The notes under the pieces are model-generated. The model was given only the letters and a program-made list of their open reading frames with translations. It had not been told where the DNA came from and did not search any database. The position numbers and the translations under genes were made by a program. Of a stretch of DNA of 64,000 bases, positions 33,158-41,567 are shown piece after piece. Source of the DNA: Corallococcus sp. AS-1-6 (GTDB taxonomy: Bacteria > Myxococcota > Myxococcia > Myxococcales > Myxococcaceae); assembly GCF_020037015.1 (NCBI RefSeq), contig NZ_JAIQDE010000006.1, positions 124,001 to 188,000 on the forward strand. The letters are read 5' to 3'. Every line of letters starts with the position of its first letter. The stretch's first letter is position 1.

Positions 33158-33772
33158 TCATTCGTTGCCCACCCCGCTCTTGGCTTCGTCCAGCTCCAGG
33201 TAATCCCCCAGGATTTTCTGCACCTTGGCGCGCGCGTGGAAGAGCCGGCTCATCACCGTGCCCTTGGGGATGTCCAGCGTGCGGGCCAGGTCCTCGTAGG
33301 ACATTCCCTCGATTTCGCGCAGCAGGAGGATGGCGCGGTGCTTCTCCGGCACCGTGGCCAGCGCTTCCTGGATCTTCTCCGCCAGCTCCTTGCGAAGGGC
33401 GCTCTTCTGGGGATTGGTCCCCAGGCGGCTGCCGAGCGCGCCGATGCGGGCCTCGGAGAGGTCCACGTCCTGCGTCTCGTCGAACTCCACGGGCTCGCCG
33501 CCGCCGCGGCGCTTGCGCAGCACGTCGATGCAGATGTTGGACGTGATGCGGTAGAGCCACGTGTAGAAGGACGCGTCGCCCTTGAAGTGGTCCAGGTACT
33601 TGTAGACCTTGACGAACGCCTCCTGGGAGACGTCCATCGCCTCCTCCTTGTCCTTCAGCATTCCGAGCGCGACGGCATACACCTTGCGCTGGTAACGCTC
33701 GACGAGGAGCTTGAAGGCGCGCTGGTCCCCGCTGCGGACGCGCTTGACGAGTGTGAGGTCGTCGGTGGCCAA
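33158..33772 (-). CDS. ECF sigma factor (RpoE-like)
   Basis: This 204-residue protein starts at the ATG at 33772. It has region 2 (FKLLVERYQRKVYAVALGML, EEAMDVSQEAFVKVYKYLDHF, YTWLYRITSNICIDVLRKRR) and region 4 (ALATVPEKHRAILLLREIEGMSYEDLARTLDIPKGTVMSRLFHARAK, in parts) in the correct order. It directs RNA polymerase to envelope-stress promoters and is probably held inactive by the adjacent zf-HC2 protein. Myxobacteria have RpoE1-type factors linked to motility, and this gene may be an orthologue. I cannot confirm that by sequence alone. Confidence 0.93.
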   Translation of the reverse strand: MATDDLTLVKRVRSGDQRAFKLLVERYQRKVYAVALGMLKDKEEAMDVSQEAFVKVYKYLDHFKGDASFYTWLYRITSNICIDVLRKRRGGGEPVEFDETQDVDLSEARIGALGSRLGTNPQKSALRKELAEKIQEALATVPEKHRAILLLREIEGMSYEDLARTLDIPKGTVMSRLFHARAKVQKILGDYLELDEAKSGVGNE

Positions 33773-33833
33773 GTGCGCGGCACCGTAACACAGGCCGCGC
33801 CAAGCCCAAGGCTTTCGACGCGCCCCGCCGCTC

Positions 33834-35030
33834 CTAGAGGGAGCTGACGAGCGCGATGGCCGCCAGGGCCAGGCCCACCATGGCCAGCACCGCCCCGAAG
33901 ACCATGCGGTCCCACTGGGCCTGGGTGACGGCGGAGTCCTCCGTGTCCTCGCCGGCCCGGAAGGCGTGGAGCACGTTCCAGAACATGCGGGCCCCCAGGC
34001 GGCGGTCGGTGCCCTGGCGGTCGCGGGGGTCGTCGTTCTGGAGGGGGCGCCCCTGGGCGTCCCGGCGCATGAAGGGTCCGGGCAGGGGCTGGTAGAGGCC
34101 GGGGGTGAGCGGGGCGGCCTGCTCGGAGTGGCGCACGTCCGGCGGGGGCTCCAGTTGGACGGCGTCCGCGCGCTCGCGGGCCTCCTCCGGCGTGGGCGCG
34201 TCCATCACCCACATCCCGGCCGCCACGCCGTTCTGCCCGGTGTGGGCGTCCTGGAGCTGGGCGAAGCCCTGGTCCTTGAGGGCCTGCTCGAAGGCGGCCC
34301 TGCCCTCTTCCTCGGGCGGGTGCCGCGCGGCGGCCTCCGCGTAGGCGGCGAAGAAGGCCCACAGGCGGGCCACCCGGTCCGACGAGGGCAGCGACGAGGG
34401 CCGCACCTGCGCGGACAGCAGCGCCGCGTCCGACGCGAAGCGCTTGCCCACCGCGAGGTGGCCCTCCAGGTCGTCCAGGTCGGAGGGGATGAACGACTCC
34501 ACGTCCAGCACCGGCCCGCGCGCCTCGCCCGCGCCCAGGTAGGGGCTGGCGGTGGTGGGGAGGGAGCCGGGCGTCCGGAAGCCGTCGGCGCCCTTGCGCC
34601 GGGGAGTCTGGGGGGCCGCGCCGGGGGACTCGAAGCCCGTGCCGGCGTCCGCGCGGGGCGCGCGCGTCGTGCCCTGCGGGCCCCGGTTGGGCACGCCGGC
34701 GCGGACCGAACGGGGGCCCACGTCGCCGCCATCCAGGGAGGCGCCGGCCTCCGTCCCTTCACCGCCGGGGAGGCCGGGCTCGCCGGGCTCGCTTCCAGGC
34801 TCCAGCGGCGCGCCGCCGTCGGCCTCGGGGGGCAGCCCCACGGGCGGAGCGCCGATGCGGGTGCGGTCACCGGGCGAGGTGGTGCGGGTGGAGGTCTCCA
34901 TCCCGTCATCGCGGAACGGAGACGCCGGCGACGGGCTCGCGGGCGCCGAGGGGCCACCGCCGGAGCGGGGCCCACCAGGGCCGGAGGGACCTCCTGCGCG
35001 GGGGCCGCGGATGTCGCCGACGTTTCCCAT
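33834..35030 (-). CDS. Tail-anchored Pro/Gly-rich protein of unknown function
   Basis: This 398-residue protein starts at the ATG at 35030 (MGNVGDIRG). The first 190 residues are disordered Gly/Pro/Ala/Ser. A small folded helical region follows (FASDAALLSAQVRPSSLPSS, RVARLWAFFAAYAEAAARHP). It ends in one hydrophobic helix at the extreme C-terminus (MVFGAVLAMVGLALAAIALVSSL), so it is a tail-anchored membrane protein. No family is recognised. It precedes the sigma gene on the same strand, with a 61-bp gap. Confidence 0.65.
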   Translation of the reverse strand: MGNVGDIRGPRAGGPSGPGGPRSGGGPSAPASPSPASPFRDDGMETSTRTTSPGDRTRIGAPPVGLPPEADGGAPLEPGSEPGEPGLPGGEGTEAGASLDGGDVGPRSVRAGVPNRGPQGTTRAPRADAGTGFESPGAAPQTPRRKGADGFRTPGSLPTTASPYLGAGEARGPVLDVESFIPSDLDDLEGHLAVGKRFASDAALLSAQVRPSSLPSSDRVARLWAFFAAYAEAAARHPPEEEGRAAFEQALKDQGFAQLQDAHTGQNGVAAGMWVMDAPTPEEARERADAVQLEPPPDVRHSEQAAPLTPGLYQPLPGPFMRRDAQGRPLQNDDPRDRQGTDRRLGARMFWNVLHAFRAGEDTEDSAVTQAQWDRMVFGAVLAMVGLALAAIALVSSL

Positions 35031-35075
35031 CACGGGGGATTCTCGCACAACGAGAAGCCCGAGTTGCATGGGGGG

Positions 35076-35597
35076 CTACTCCCCCTCGTGCTCCACCTCC
35101 ACGGGGGTCGTCATCCCGTTGGCATCCAGACGGACGCGGTACACGGCGTTGAGGCCGTCCCCGTCCGTGTCCGCGCGGACGAAGCAGGACACCTCCGGCT
35201 CGCCCACGGGGCTCTCCTCCACCCGCACCTCGTACTGGAGGTGGACGGTGGGGCCGGGGTCGAAGCCGATGCGGCGGAAGTCCTCGTGGTCCTTCGGGAA
35301 GGGCACGGCCTCGCCGTGCCGGGGCACGGGGACGGGAGCGGGCGCGACGGACACGTAGTCGCCGTGCTCGTCGCGGAAGCCCTGCACCGCGTCGCACAGG
35401 GCCAGCACCTGGACGCGCGCCTCGGTGGCCACCTGCTCCGGCGGCACGGTCCCGGAGGCCTTCATCGCGGACAACCGGACGATGAACAGGCCGGTGGCGG
35501 CCATCGCCGCGAAGACGGTGACGGCGATGCCCGTGCGCACCGCCGTGTTGCGCGGGCGCGCGGGGCCGGGCTCCCCAGGTTCCGGAGCCGCCGCCAT
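35076..35597 (-). CDS. Pilin-like membrane protein without prepilin cleavage site
   Basis: This 173-residue protein starts at the ATG at 35597, which shares one base with the hemF stop (TGATG). One N-terminal helix (RTGIAVTVFAAMAATGLFIVRLSA) is followed by a soluble domain. The region ending in VSCFVRADTDGDGLNAVYRV has the D-x-D-G-D-G pattern typical of type IV (minor) pilins and pseudopilins. The usual G/FTLIE prepilin peptidase site is missing, so it is a pilin-like membrane protein at best. Confidence 0.65.
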   Translation of the reverse strand: MAAAPEPGEPGPARPRNTAVRTGIAVTVFAAMAATGLFIVRLSAMKASGTVPPEQVATEARVQVLALCDAVQGFRDEHGDYVSVAPAPVPVPRHGEAVPFPKDHEDFRRIGFDPGPTVHLQYEVRVEESPVGEPEVSCFVRADTDGDGLNAVYRVRLDANGMTTPVEVEHEGE

Positions 35598-36496
35598 CAG
35601 GCCCACTCCCGGGGGTTGCGCAGCACCTCCACCAGCCGGGCCTCGGGCGTGCCGGGCTCCGGGTGGTGGTCGTAGCGCCAGCGCACGCGCGGCGGCAGCG
35701 ACATGAGGATGGACTCCGTGCGCCCCTGCGTCTCCAGGCCGAAGATGGTGCCCCGGTCGTAGACGAGGTTGAACTCCACGTAGCGGCCCCGGCGCACCTC
35801 CTGCCAGAAGCGCTGCGCCTCCGTCACCGGCGTGTCCTTGTGCTTGCGCGCGATGGGCAGGTACGCGGGGATGAAGCTGTTGCCGCACGCCTGCACGAAC
35901 GCGAACTCGCGCTCCAGGTCCCCGCCCATGTTCTCGAAGAAGAGGCCGCCCACGCCGCGCGCCTCGCCCCGGTGGCGCAGGTGGAAGTAGTGGTCACACG
36001 CGGCCTTGAAGCGCGGGTAGTACGTGGGGTCGTGCGCGTCACACGCGGCCTTGTGCACGCGGTGGAAGTGGGCCGCGTCCGCGTCGTCCAGGTAGTACGG
36101 CGTCAGGTCCGCGCCGCCGCCGAACCACGCGCGCGCGCCCTGGTGGATGAAGCGGTAGTTGGCGTGCACGGTGGGCACATGCGGGCTCCTGGGGTGCAGC
36201 ACCAGCGACAGGCCGCCGGCCCAGAAGGAGCGCCCCTCGCCCTGGAGCTTCTTCGCGAAGGCCTCTTCCAGCTCGCCGTGGACGATGGAGATGTTGACGC
36301 CCGCCTTCTCCAGGACGGCGCCCTCCTCCAGCACGCGGCTGCGGCCCCCCCCGCCGCCGGGGCGGCTCCACGCGTCCTCGCGGAAGCGGCCCTGGCCGTC
36401 CAGCTCCTCCAGGGCTCCGCAGATGTCGTCCTGGAGCTTCTGGATGAAGGCGGCCATGCGCCCCTTCAAACCCTCCACGTCCACCGTCGCCGTCAT
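35597..36496 (-). CDS. hemF: Coproporphyrinogen III oxidase, oxygen-dependent
   Basis: This 299-residue protein starts at the ATG at 36496. HemF converts coproporphyrinogen III to protoporphyrinogen IX using O2 in haem synthesis. Family motifs are complete: EKAGVNISIVHG, HVPTVHANYRFI, ARAWFGGGADLTPYYL, YYPRFKAACDHYFHLRHRGE, GGLFFEN and GRYVEFNLVYDRGTIFGL. It is co-directional with, and overlaps by one base, the pilin-like gene. Haem supply also fits the multi-haem NrfHA encoded at 54-56 kb. Confidence 0.95.
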   Translation of the reverse strand: MTATVDVEGLKGRMAAFIQKLQDDICGALEELDGQGRFREDAWSRPGGGGGRSRVLEEGAVLEKAGVNISIVHGELEEAFAKKLQGEGRSFWAGGLSLVLHPRSPHVPTVHANYRFIHQGARAWFGGGADLTPYYLDDADAAHFHRVHKAACDAHDPTYYPRFKAACDHYFHLRHRGEARGVGGLFFENMGGDLEREFAFVQACGNSFIPAYLPIARKHKDTPVTEAQRFWQEVRRGRYVEFNLVYDRGTIFGLETQGRTESILMSLPPRVRWRYDHHPEPGTPEARLVEVLRNPREWA

Positions 36497-36539
36497 GCCC
36501 GTTGTCTCCCTGTCTCGGGTTGAACGGGCGGAAACACTA

Positions 36540-37349
36540 CTAGGGGCCCTGGGCGGACGGGGCCTCGAAGTCCACGGGGGGCGTGGATGGCGCCAGGTTG
36601 CCCGCCGCGTCGAAGGCCTCGATGCGCGCGCGGTAGCTGCGCCCGTCCTCCAGGGAGAACGCCCCGCCACAGGCCTCATGGCCCAGATAAGCCGTGTTGC
36701 CCTGCACGGGCAGCAGGTACTGCTGCGGCGAGAGGCCCAGCCGCCGCGGCGACAGCTTCACCACCAGGAAGGCGGGGCTCTCCTCGCGCAGCGCCAGGTT
36801 GAGCTTCACGAAGCGCGCGATGCCCTGGGGCGAGCGGCGCACGAAGCCCTCCGACACGGCGGGGCGCTTCACCCACTTGGGGGCCTTGGCGTCCGGTCCC
36901 TTGCCGCTCAGCCATGACGGCTGCGCGCCCACCTGGCCGTTGAGGAGCGCGATGTTGGGGAGCACCTCCTGCAGGTTCAGGAAGTAGCGCTTGTCCGGCT
37001 GCATCGGCTCCGCCAGCTTGAGGATGACGGTGGCGCGGCCCAGGGAGCTCTCCCAGCCCTTGGTGACCTTGAGCTTCACCTCGTGGTCGGTGGAGACCAG
37101 CTTCAGCGGCTTGCCCACCAGCCCCAGCACCGGCGACTTCGCGGTGCCCACGCCTTCCAGCAGGATGCGCATGTTGGTGGGGACGATGCCGCCGGGCGCG
37201 GGATACAACTGCACTCCGTCCCCGGTGCACTGGGCGGAGGCGTTGACGGCGGACAGCAGGGCAGCGGCGAACACGAGGGCGCGGAACACGATGCCGCGCA
37301 GTGTGCGCCGGGAACGGCCGCGAGGGAAAGTCCCGGACGGCCCGCGCAC
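36540..37349 (-). CDS. Exported Ig-like-domain protein
   Basis: This 269-residue protein is read from the GTG at 37349, which lies 2 bp past the stop of the DUF3467 gene; an internal GTG at 37289 is a shorter alternative. A signal peptide (FRALVFAAALLSAVNASA) is followed by beta strands (VPTNMRILLEGVGTAKSPVL, WESSLGRATVILKLAEPMQP, SYRARIEAFDAAGNL) that look like one or two Ig-like/bacterial Ig folds. It is probably a periplasmic adhesin-like or scaffolding protein. Function is unknown. Confidence 0.65.
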   Translation of the reverse strand: MRGPSGTFPRGRSRRTLRGIVFRALVFAAALLSAVNASAQCTGDGVQLYPAPGGIVPTNMRILLEGVGTAKSPVLGLVGKPLKLVSTDHEVKLKVTKGWESSLGRATVILKLAEPMQPDKRYFLNLQEVLPNIALLNGQVGAQPSWLSGKGPDAKAPKWVKRPAVSEGFVRRSPQGIARFVKLNLALREESPAFLVVKLSPRRLGLSPQQYLLPVQGNTAYLGHEACGGAFSLEDGRSYRARIEAFDAAGNLAPSTPPVDFEAPSAQGP

Positions 37350-37351
37350 TT

Positions 37352-37645
37352 TCAGTGCCGGGGGCCTTCGTCCTCGCCCAGGGTGATGGCGCCGAAGCGG
37401 GCCTCGTAGCGCTGCACGTTCTCCTGGAGGGCCTTCAAGAGCCGCTTGGCGTGGCGCGGGCTGGTGATGACGCGCGAGCGGACGCGGGCCAGGGGCTGCT
37501 GCGGCTGGACGTAGAGGAAGTCCAACACGAACTCCGAGTCCGTGTGGTTCACCAGGACCAGGTTGCTGTACTGGCCATTGGCCACCTCTTCGGTCATCTG
37601 CACCTGGAGCTGCACTTCAGGAGGCTTCGTCGGAGTGTCGGCCAT
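37352..37645 (-). CDS. DUF3467 protein
   Basis: This 97-residue protein starts at the ATG at 37645. The fold signature NGQYSNLVLVNHTDSEFVLDFLYVQP followed by SRVITSPRHAKRLLKALQEN and a short C-terminus is that of DUF3467, a small widely spread bacterial family of unknown function. It is cytoplasmic, probably co-transcribed with the exported gene that follows, and divergent from the hydrolase gene. Confidence 0.85.
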   Translation of the reverse strand: MADTPTKPPEVQLQVQMTEEVANGQYSNLVLVNHTDSEFVLDFLYVQPQQPLARVRSRVITSPRHAKRLLKALQENVQRYEARFGAITLGEDEGPRH

Positions 37646-37676
37646 GAATCAGGCGGCATAGCGCCTGGGGCCCGCC

Positions 37677-38540
37677 GTGGCCAGTGTCCTCCCGGTGAGC
37701 ACGCGCTGGCGGGACATCGACGGGGAGTCCACCGCGCCCTTCGCCCTGGGGCGGGGGCCGGACGCCTGCCTGCTCCTGCACGGCTTCACCGGCAGCCCGT
37801 GGGAGGTGCGCCCCCTGGGCGAGGCCCTGGCCGCGCGCGGGATGCGCGTGGTGGCGCCCAGGCTTCCGGGCCACGGCACCACGCCGGAGGCGATGCTGGA
37901 CGTGGACTTCCGCGACTGGCAGGCCTGCGCGGACGAGGCGCTGGCGTCGCTCTCCGGGCACCGGCGCGTGTTCGTCGCCGGACTGTCCATGGGCGCGCTC
38001 CTGGCGCTGCGGCTGGCCGCGCATCAGCCGGAGGCGGTGCACGCGCTCGTGCTGGTGGCGCCCGCGGTGCGCTTCCGGGGCGCGCGCATGGCGCTGGTGC
38101 GCCAGTTGTGCCGCACGCCGCTGCTGGAGTGGACCACGCCGTGGGTGGACAAGGGCGGCACGGACATCTCCGACCCCGCCGCGCTGGCGCAGGCGCCGGT
38201 GCTGCCCGTGTTCCCGGTGGCCCGGCTGCGCGACCTGTGCCGGCTGCAGGACCTGGCGCTGTCGGACGCGCCCCGGGTGCGCTGTCCGGTGCTGGTGGCC
38301 ACCGCGGACCAGGACCACGTGGTGGATCCGGAGGGCGGGCGCTGGCTCGCGCGGCGGATGAAGGCGTCTCCCGCGGTGCGGCACGTGGCGTACCCGGAGG
38401 GCTTCCACATCATCCCGCGCGACGTGTGCGGGGCGCGGCTCGCCCGGGAGGTGGGGGACTTCCTCCAGCAGTGGCGCGAGGAGGAGGACCTCAGGAGCTG
38501 GCCGGTTCGAGCGGAGGAGCCAGGCGCGCCACCGCCGTGA
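37677..38540 (+). CDS. Alpha/beta hydrolase (carboxylesterase/lipase type)
   Basis: This 287-residue protein is read from the GTG at 37677; GTG 37695 is an alternative. It has the oxyanion strand LLLHGFTGSP, PRLPGHGTTPEAM, the nucleophile elbow GLSMGALLAL (Ser), the acid in ATADQDHVVDP and the catalytic His in YPEGFHIIPRD. This is the Est30/monoacylglycerol-lipase type that cleaves short to medium acyl esters. Its last 50 bp overlap the end of the convergent hybrid kinase gene. Confidence 0.9.
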   Translation: MASVLPVSTRWRDIDGESTAPFALGRGPDACLLLHGFTGSPWEVRPLGEALAARGMRVVAPRLPGHGTTPEAMLDVDFRDWQACADEALASLSGHRRVFVAGLSMGALLALRLAAHQPEAVHALVLVAPAVRFRGARMALVRQLCRTPLLEWTTPWVDKGGTDISDPAALAQAPVLPVFPVARLRDLCRLQDLALSDAPRVRCPVLVATADQDHVVDPEGGRWLARRMKASPAVRHVAYPEGFHIIPRDVCGARLAREVGDFLQQWREEEDLRSWPVRAEEPGAPPP

Positions 38541-40611
38541 GCAGCTCCACCGCGTCCAGCGGCTTGGTGACGAAGGCGCTGAAGCCCGCGCGCAGGGCGC
38601 GGTCGCGGTCCTCGCGGCGCGCGGCGGCGGTGACGGCGAGCGCGGGCACGCCGCCTCCAGACTCCCAGGGCAGCGCGCGCAGCCGGTACAGGAGCGAGTA
38701 GCCGTCCTCGCCGGCCAGCGTCACGTCCGTCACCAGCACCGTGGGCGGCGAGCGGCGCACTTCGTCCATGGCGTCGGTGACGTTGGTGGCGGTGAGCACG
38801 TGCGCGCCCACGCGGGTGAGCAGCACGGACATCCACTCGCGCGCGTCCGGCTGGCCATCCACCACCAGCACGCGCTGGCCCTCCAGCTCCGGGAAGCGCG
38901 GCAGCGTCAGGCCCTCCACGGGGCGCGGCTCGCGCGAGGACCCCGGGGCCGTGCCCACGCGCGAGCGGGGCAGCAGGACGGTGAACGTGGCGCCCCTCCC
39001 CGGCCCGTCGCTGGCGGCCGTCACGGCGCCGCCGTGCAGCTCCACCAGGTGCCGCACGATGGACAGGCCCAGGCCCAGGCCTCCGTGCTGGCGGCTCACG
39101 CCGGTGTCCGCCTGCTGGAAGCGCTGGAAGAGGAACGGCAGGAAGTCAGGCGGGATGCCCTCGCCGTCGTCGCGCACCACCAACTCCGCGCCCTCGTCGC
39201 GCGTGCGCGCGGACACCGTCACGTGGCCGCCGGGCGGGGTGAACTTGATGGCGTTGGAGAGCAGGTTCCACACCACCTGCTGCAAGCGGTCCGGGTCGCC
39301 GAACAGCGGCACGCCGTCCTCGTCCACGGAGACATGCAGCGTCAGCTCGCGCGCGAGCGCCGTGGGCCTGACGGCGTCCAGCGCCGCCTCCACCACGCTG
39401 CCCAGCTCCAGCGGCACCGGCTCCAGGCGCAGGCGGCCGTTGGCGATGCGGCTGATGTCGAGCAGGTCCTCGATGAGCTGTCTTTGCGCGCGGGCGTTGC
39501 GCTCGATGGCCTCCACCGCGCGCTGGCGCTTGTCCTCGCCCAGCAGGCCCTGCCGCAGCATCTGCGACCAGCCGAGGATGGACGTGAGCGGCGTGCGCAG
39601 CTCATGGGACACCGTGGCGAGGAACGCGTCCTTGGCGCGGCTGGCGGCCTCCGCGGCGCTCCGGGCCGCGCGCTCCTCGTCGTACAGGCGCGCCCGGTCC
39701 AACGCCTGCGCGCACAGGCGGCCCACCGTCAGCAGGAAGGCGCGCTCCGGCCCGTCGAAGTCGCGCGCGTCGCCGAAGCCCAGGCCCAGCGCGCCGAACA
39801 CGCGCCCGCCGCTCACCAGCGGCACGCACGCCCACGCCGCCAGGGTCCGCTCGCGGGACAACTGCGCCAGCCTGGGGTAGCGCGCCATGCACTCCGTCCA
39901 CGAGCCCAGCGCGCAGGGCTCGCGGGTGCGCGTCACGTCCGTGAGGGGACAGGTCGCGGAGACCTCGAAGCGCTGCCAGCCCTCCAGCTCCCCGGGAGAG
40001 AAGCCGTGCGCGGCGGCGCGCTCGAAGACGTCCAGGGCCGCCCCCGTGGGCACCACCACCAGGCCGGTGAGGGCCCCCATGGCGAGGGCGCCTTCGCGCG
40101 CGGCCACCTCCACCACCTGCGCGGGGGTGAGCGCCTCGGAGAGCGCGGCGGTCATCGCCTGGAGGCGCTCGGTGCGCCAGGCCGCGGTGGTCCACGCGGC
40201 GCGGCGGGTGCGCACGAGCTCCGTCACGTCCACCGCGAAGGCGAGCACGCCCTCCACCCTCCCCTGGGCGTCGCGTCGCGGCAGCAGGGACAGGTTGAAG
40301 AAGCGCTCCTCGTCGGCGGGGCGCGCGCGGGCGGAGGCCTCGCGCAGGTGCAGGGGTTCTCCGGTGGAGAAGACGCGGTCCCAGGCGTCGTGCCAGCCGG
40401 GGCCCTCCAGTTGGGGGCAGGCCTCGCGCAGGGGGATGCCCACCTGGCCTCGCGCGTCGAGCAGCGGCAGGCGCGTGGCGGTGCTGAACTCGATGTGGTG
40501 GCCGGGGCCGCGGTAGAGGCCGAAGAAGGCAGGGAGCTGCTGAAGCAGCTCATGCAGCGGCGGGGGCACACCGCCGGACGCCGCGACCCACCCGGCCTGG
40601 GCTTCGTTCAT
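38491..40611 (-). CDS. Hybrid histidine kinase (PAS-GAF-HisKA-HATPase-REC)
   Basis: This 706-residue soluble protein starts at the ATG at 40611. A PAS-like domain spans about 20-130 and GAF about 150-307. HisKA contains H336 in ATVSHELRTPLTS. HATPase_c (about 430-550) has NLLSNAIKFTPPGG, VRDDGEGIPPDF and GGLGLGLSIV. REC (about 578-695) has the phospho-Asp in TVLVTDVTL and the Lys in FVTKP, but its first acidic pair reads VDGQP instead of DD, which may weaken Mg2+ binding. No response regulator lies next to it, so it is an orphan, as many in myxobacteria are. Confidence 0.93.
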   Translation of the reverse strand: MNEAQAGWVAASGGVPPPLHELLQQLPAFFGLYRGPGHHIEFSTATRLPLLDARGQVGIPLREACPQLEGPGWHDAWDRVFSTGEPLHLREASARARPADEERFFNLSLLPRRDAQGRVEGVLAFAVDVTELVRTRRAAWTTAAWRTERLQAMTAALSEALTPAQVVEVAAREGALAMGALTGLVVVPTGAALDVFERAAAHGFSPGELEGWQRFEVSATCPLTDVTRTREPCALGSWTECMARYPRLAQLSRERTLAAWACVPLVSGGRVFGALGLGFGDARDFDGPERAFLLTVGRLCAQALDRARLYDEERAARSAAEAASRAKDAFLATVSHELRTPLTSILGWSQMLRQGLLGEDKRQRAVEAIERNARAQRQLIEDLLDISRIANGRLRLEPVPLELGSVVEAALDAVRPTALARELTLHVSVDEDGVPLFGDPDRLQQVVWNLLSNAIKFTPPGGHVTVSARTRDEGAELVVRDDGEGIPPDFLPFLFQRFQQADTGVSRQHGGLGLGLSIVRHLVELHGGAVTAASDGPGRGATFTVLLPRSRVGTAPGSSREPRPVEGLTLPRFPELEGQRVLVVDGQPDAREWMSVLLTRVGAHVLTATNVTDAMDEVRRSPPTVLVTDVTLAGEDGYSLLYRLRALPWESGGGVPALAVTAAARREDRDRALRAGFSAFVTKPLDAVELLTAVARLAPPLEPASS

Positions 40612-40826
40612 GTGTGGCCCCCCCTACCCCGGCGGAAGGCAAGGCCTCCGGCGAGAAGAGGCGGCCATCAAACACCGGGACGTGCCGGCACGCACGAAAA
40701 GCAACCCGGCCTACCTGTCAGGTGTCATGGGCTGAGCGCTCCCTGGCGCTGCTGGCGTCCAGTAGCGGGCATCCCTCCCGGTCGTGCGGGGAAACGCTCC
40801 CGGACGTCGGGCATCGGCTATGTCGG

Positions 40827-41567
40827 ATGCCCGGCATGCCCTCCTCTCCTCCCGATTCGCGGCCCCTCGTCGAACTGCGCGCCGTCACCAAGTCCTACGC
40901 GGAAGGCGATTCCGTGCGCGAGGTGCTCTCCGGCACGTCGCTCGCCCTGTACCGGGGCGAGTTCGTGGTGCTGCTGGGCCGCAGCGGCTCCGGCAAGTCC
41001 ACGCTGCTCAACCTCATCAGCGGCATCGACCAGGCGACGCACGGCGAAATCCTCGTGGAGGACCGCGACCTGGGGCGCATGCCGGAGCGGGACCGCACGC
41101 TGCTGCGCCGCGAGCGCATCGGCTTCATCTTCCAGGCGTTCAACCTGCTGCCCACGCTGACGGTGGAGGAGAACGTGCGGCTGCCGCTGGAGCTGCTGGG
41201 CCGCTCGGCCGCGGAGGCCGGCGCGCGGGCGCGGGAGCTGCTGACGCGCGTGGGCCTGGGGACGCGCGCGAACAGCTTCCCGGACCGGCTCTCCGGCGGA
41301 GAGCAGCAGCGCGTGGCGGTGGCGCGAGCGCTGGCCCACGCCCCGCCGCTGCTCCTGGCGGACGAGCCCACGGGCAACCTGGACGAGGAGACGGGCGGCC
41401 AGGTGCTGGACCTGCTGGAGGGGCTCACGCGGCAGGGCAACGCCTGCGCGCTCATCGTCACGCACGAGCCCGCGATGGCGGAGCGCGCGGACCGCGTGCT
41501 GACGCTGGAGCACGGGCGGCTGGTGGACCGCCCCGGCGGCGCGCGCGGACGGGGGACGACGCCATGA
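40827..41567 (+). CDS. ABC transporter ATPase (LolD/MacB/AttE type)
   Basis: This 246-residue protein is read from the ATG at 40827 (ATG 40836 also possible). It has Walker [12 protein letters not shown], the Q-loop [13 protein letters not shown], the signature [15 protein letters not shown], Walker [14 protein letters not shown] and the switch His in VTHEP. This subfamily powers extraction of lipoproteins or peptides through FtsX-type permeases (mechanotransmission) rather than classical transport. Its stop overlaps the ATG of the permease (ATGA). Confidence 0.93.
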   Translation: MPGMPSSPPDSRPLVELRAVTKSYAEGDSVREVLSGTSLALYRGEFVVLLGRSGSGKSTLLNLISGIDQATHGEILVEDRDLGRMPERDRTLLRRERIGFIFQAFNLLPTLTVEENVRLPLELLGRSAAEAGARARELLTRVGLGTRANSFPDRLSGGEQQRVAVARALAHAPPLLLADEPTGNLDEETGGQVLDLLEGLTRQGNACALIVTHEPAMAERADRVLTLEHGRLVDRPGGARGRGTTP

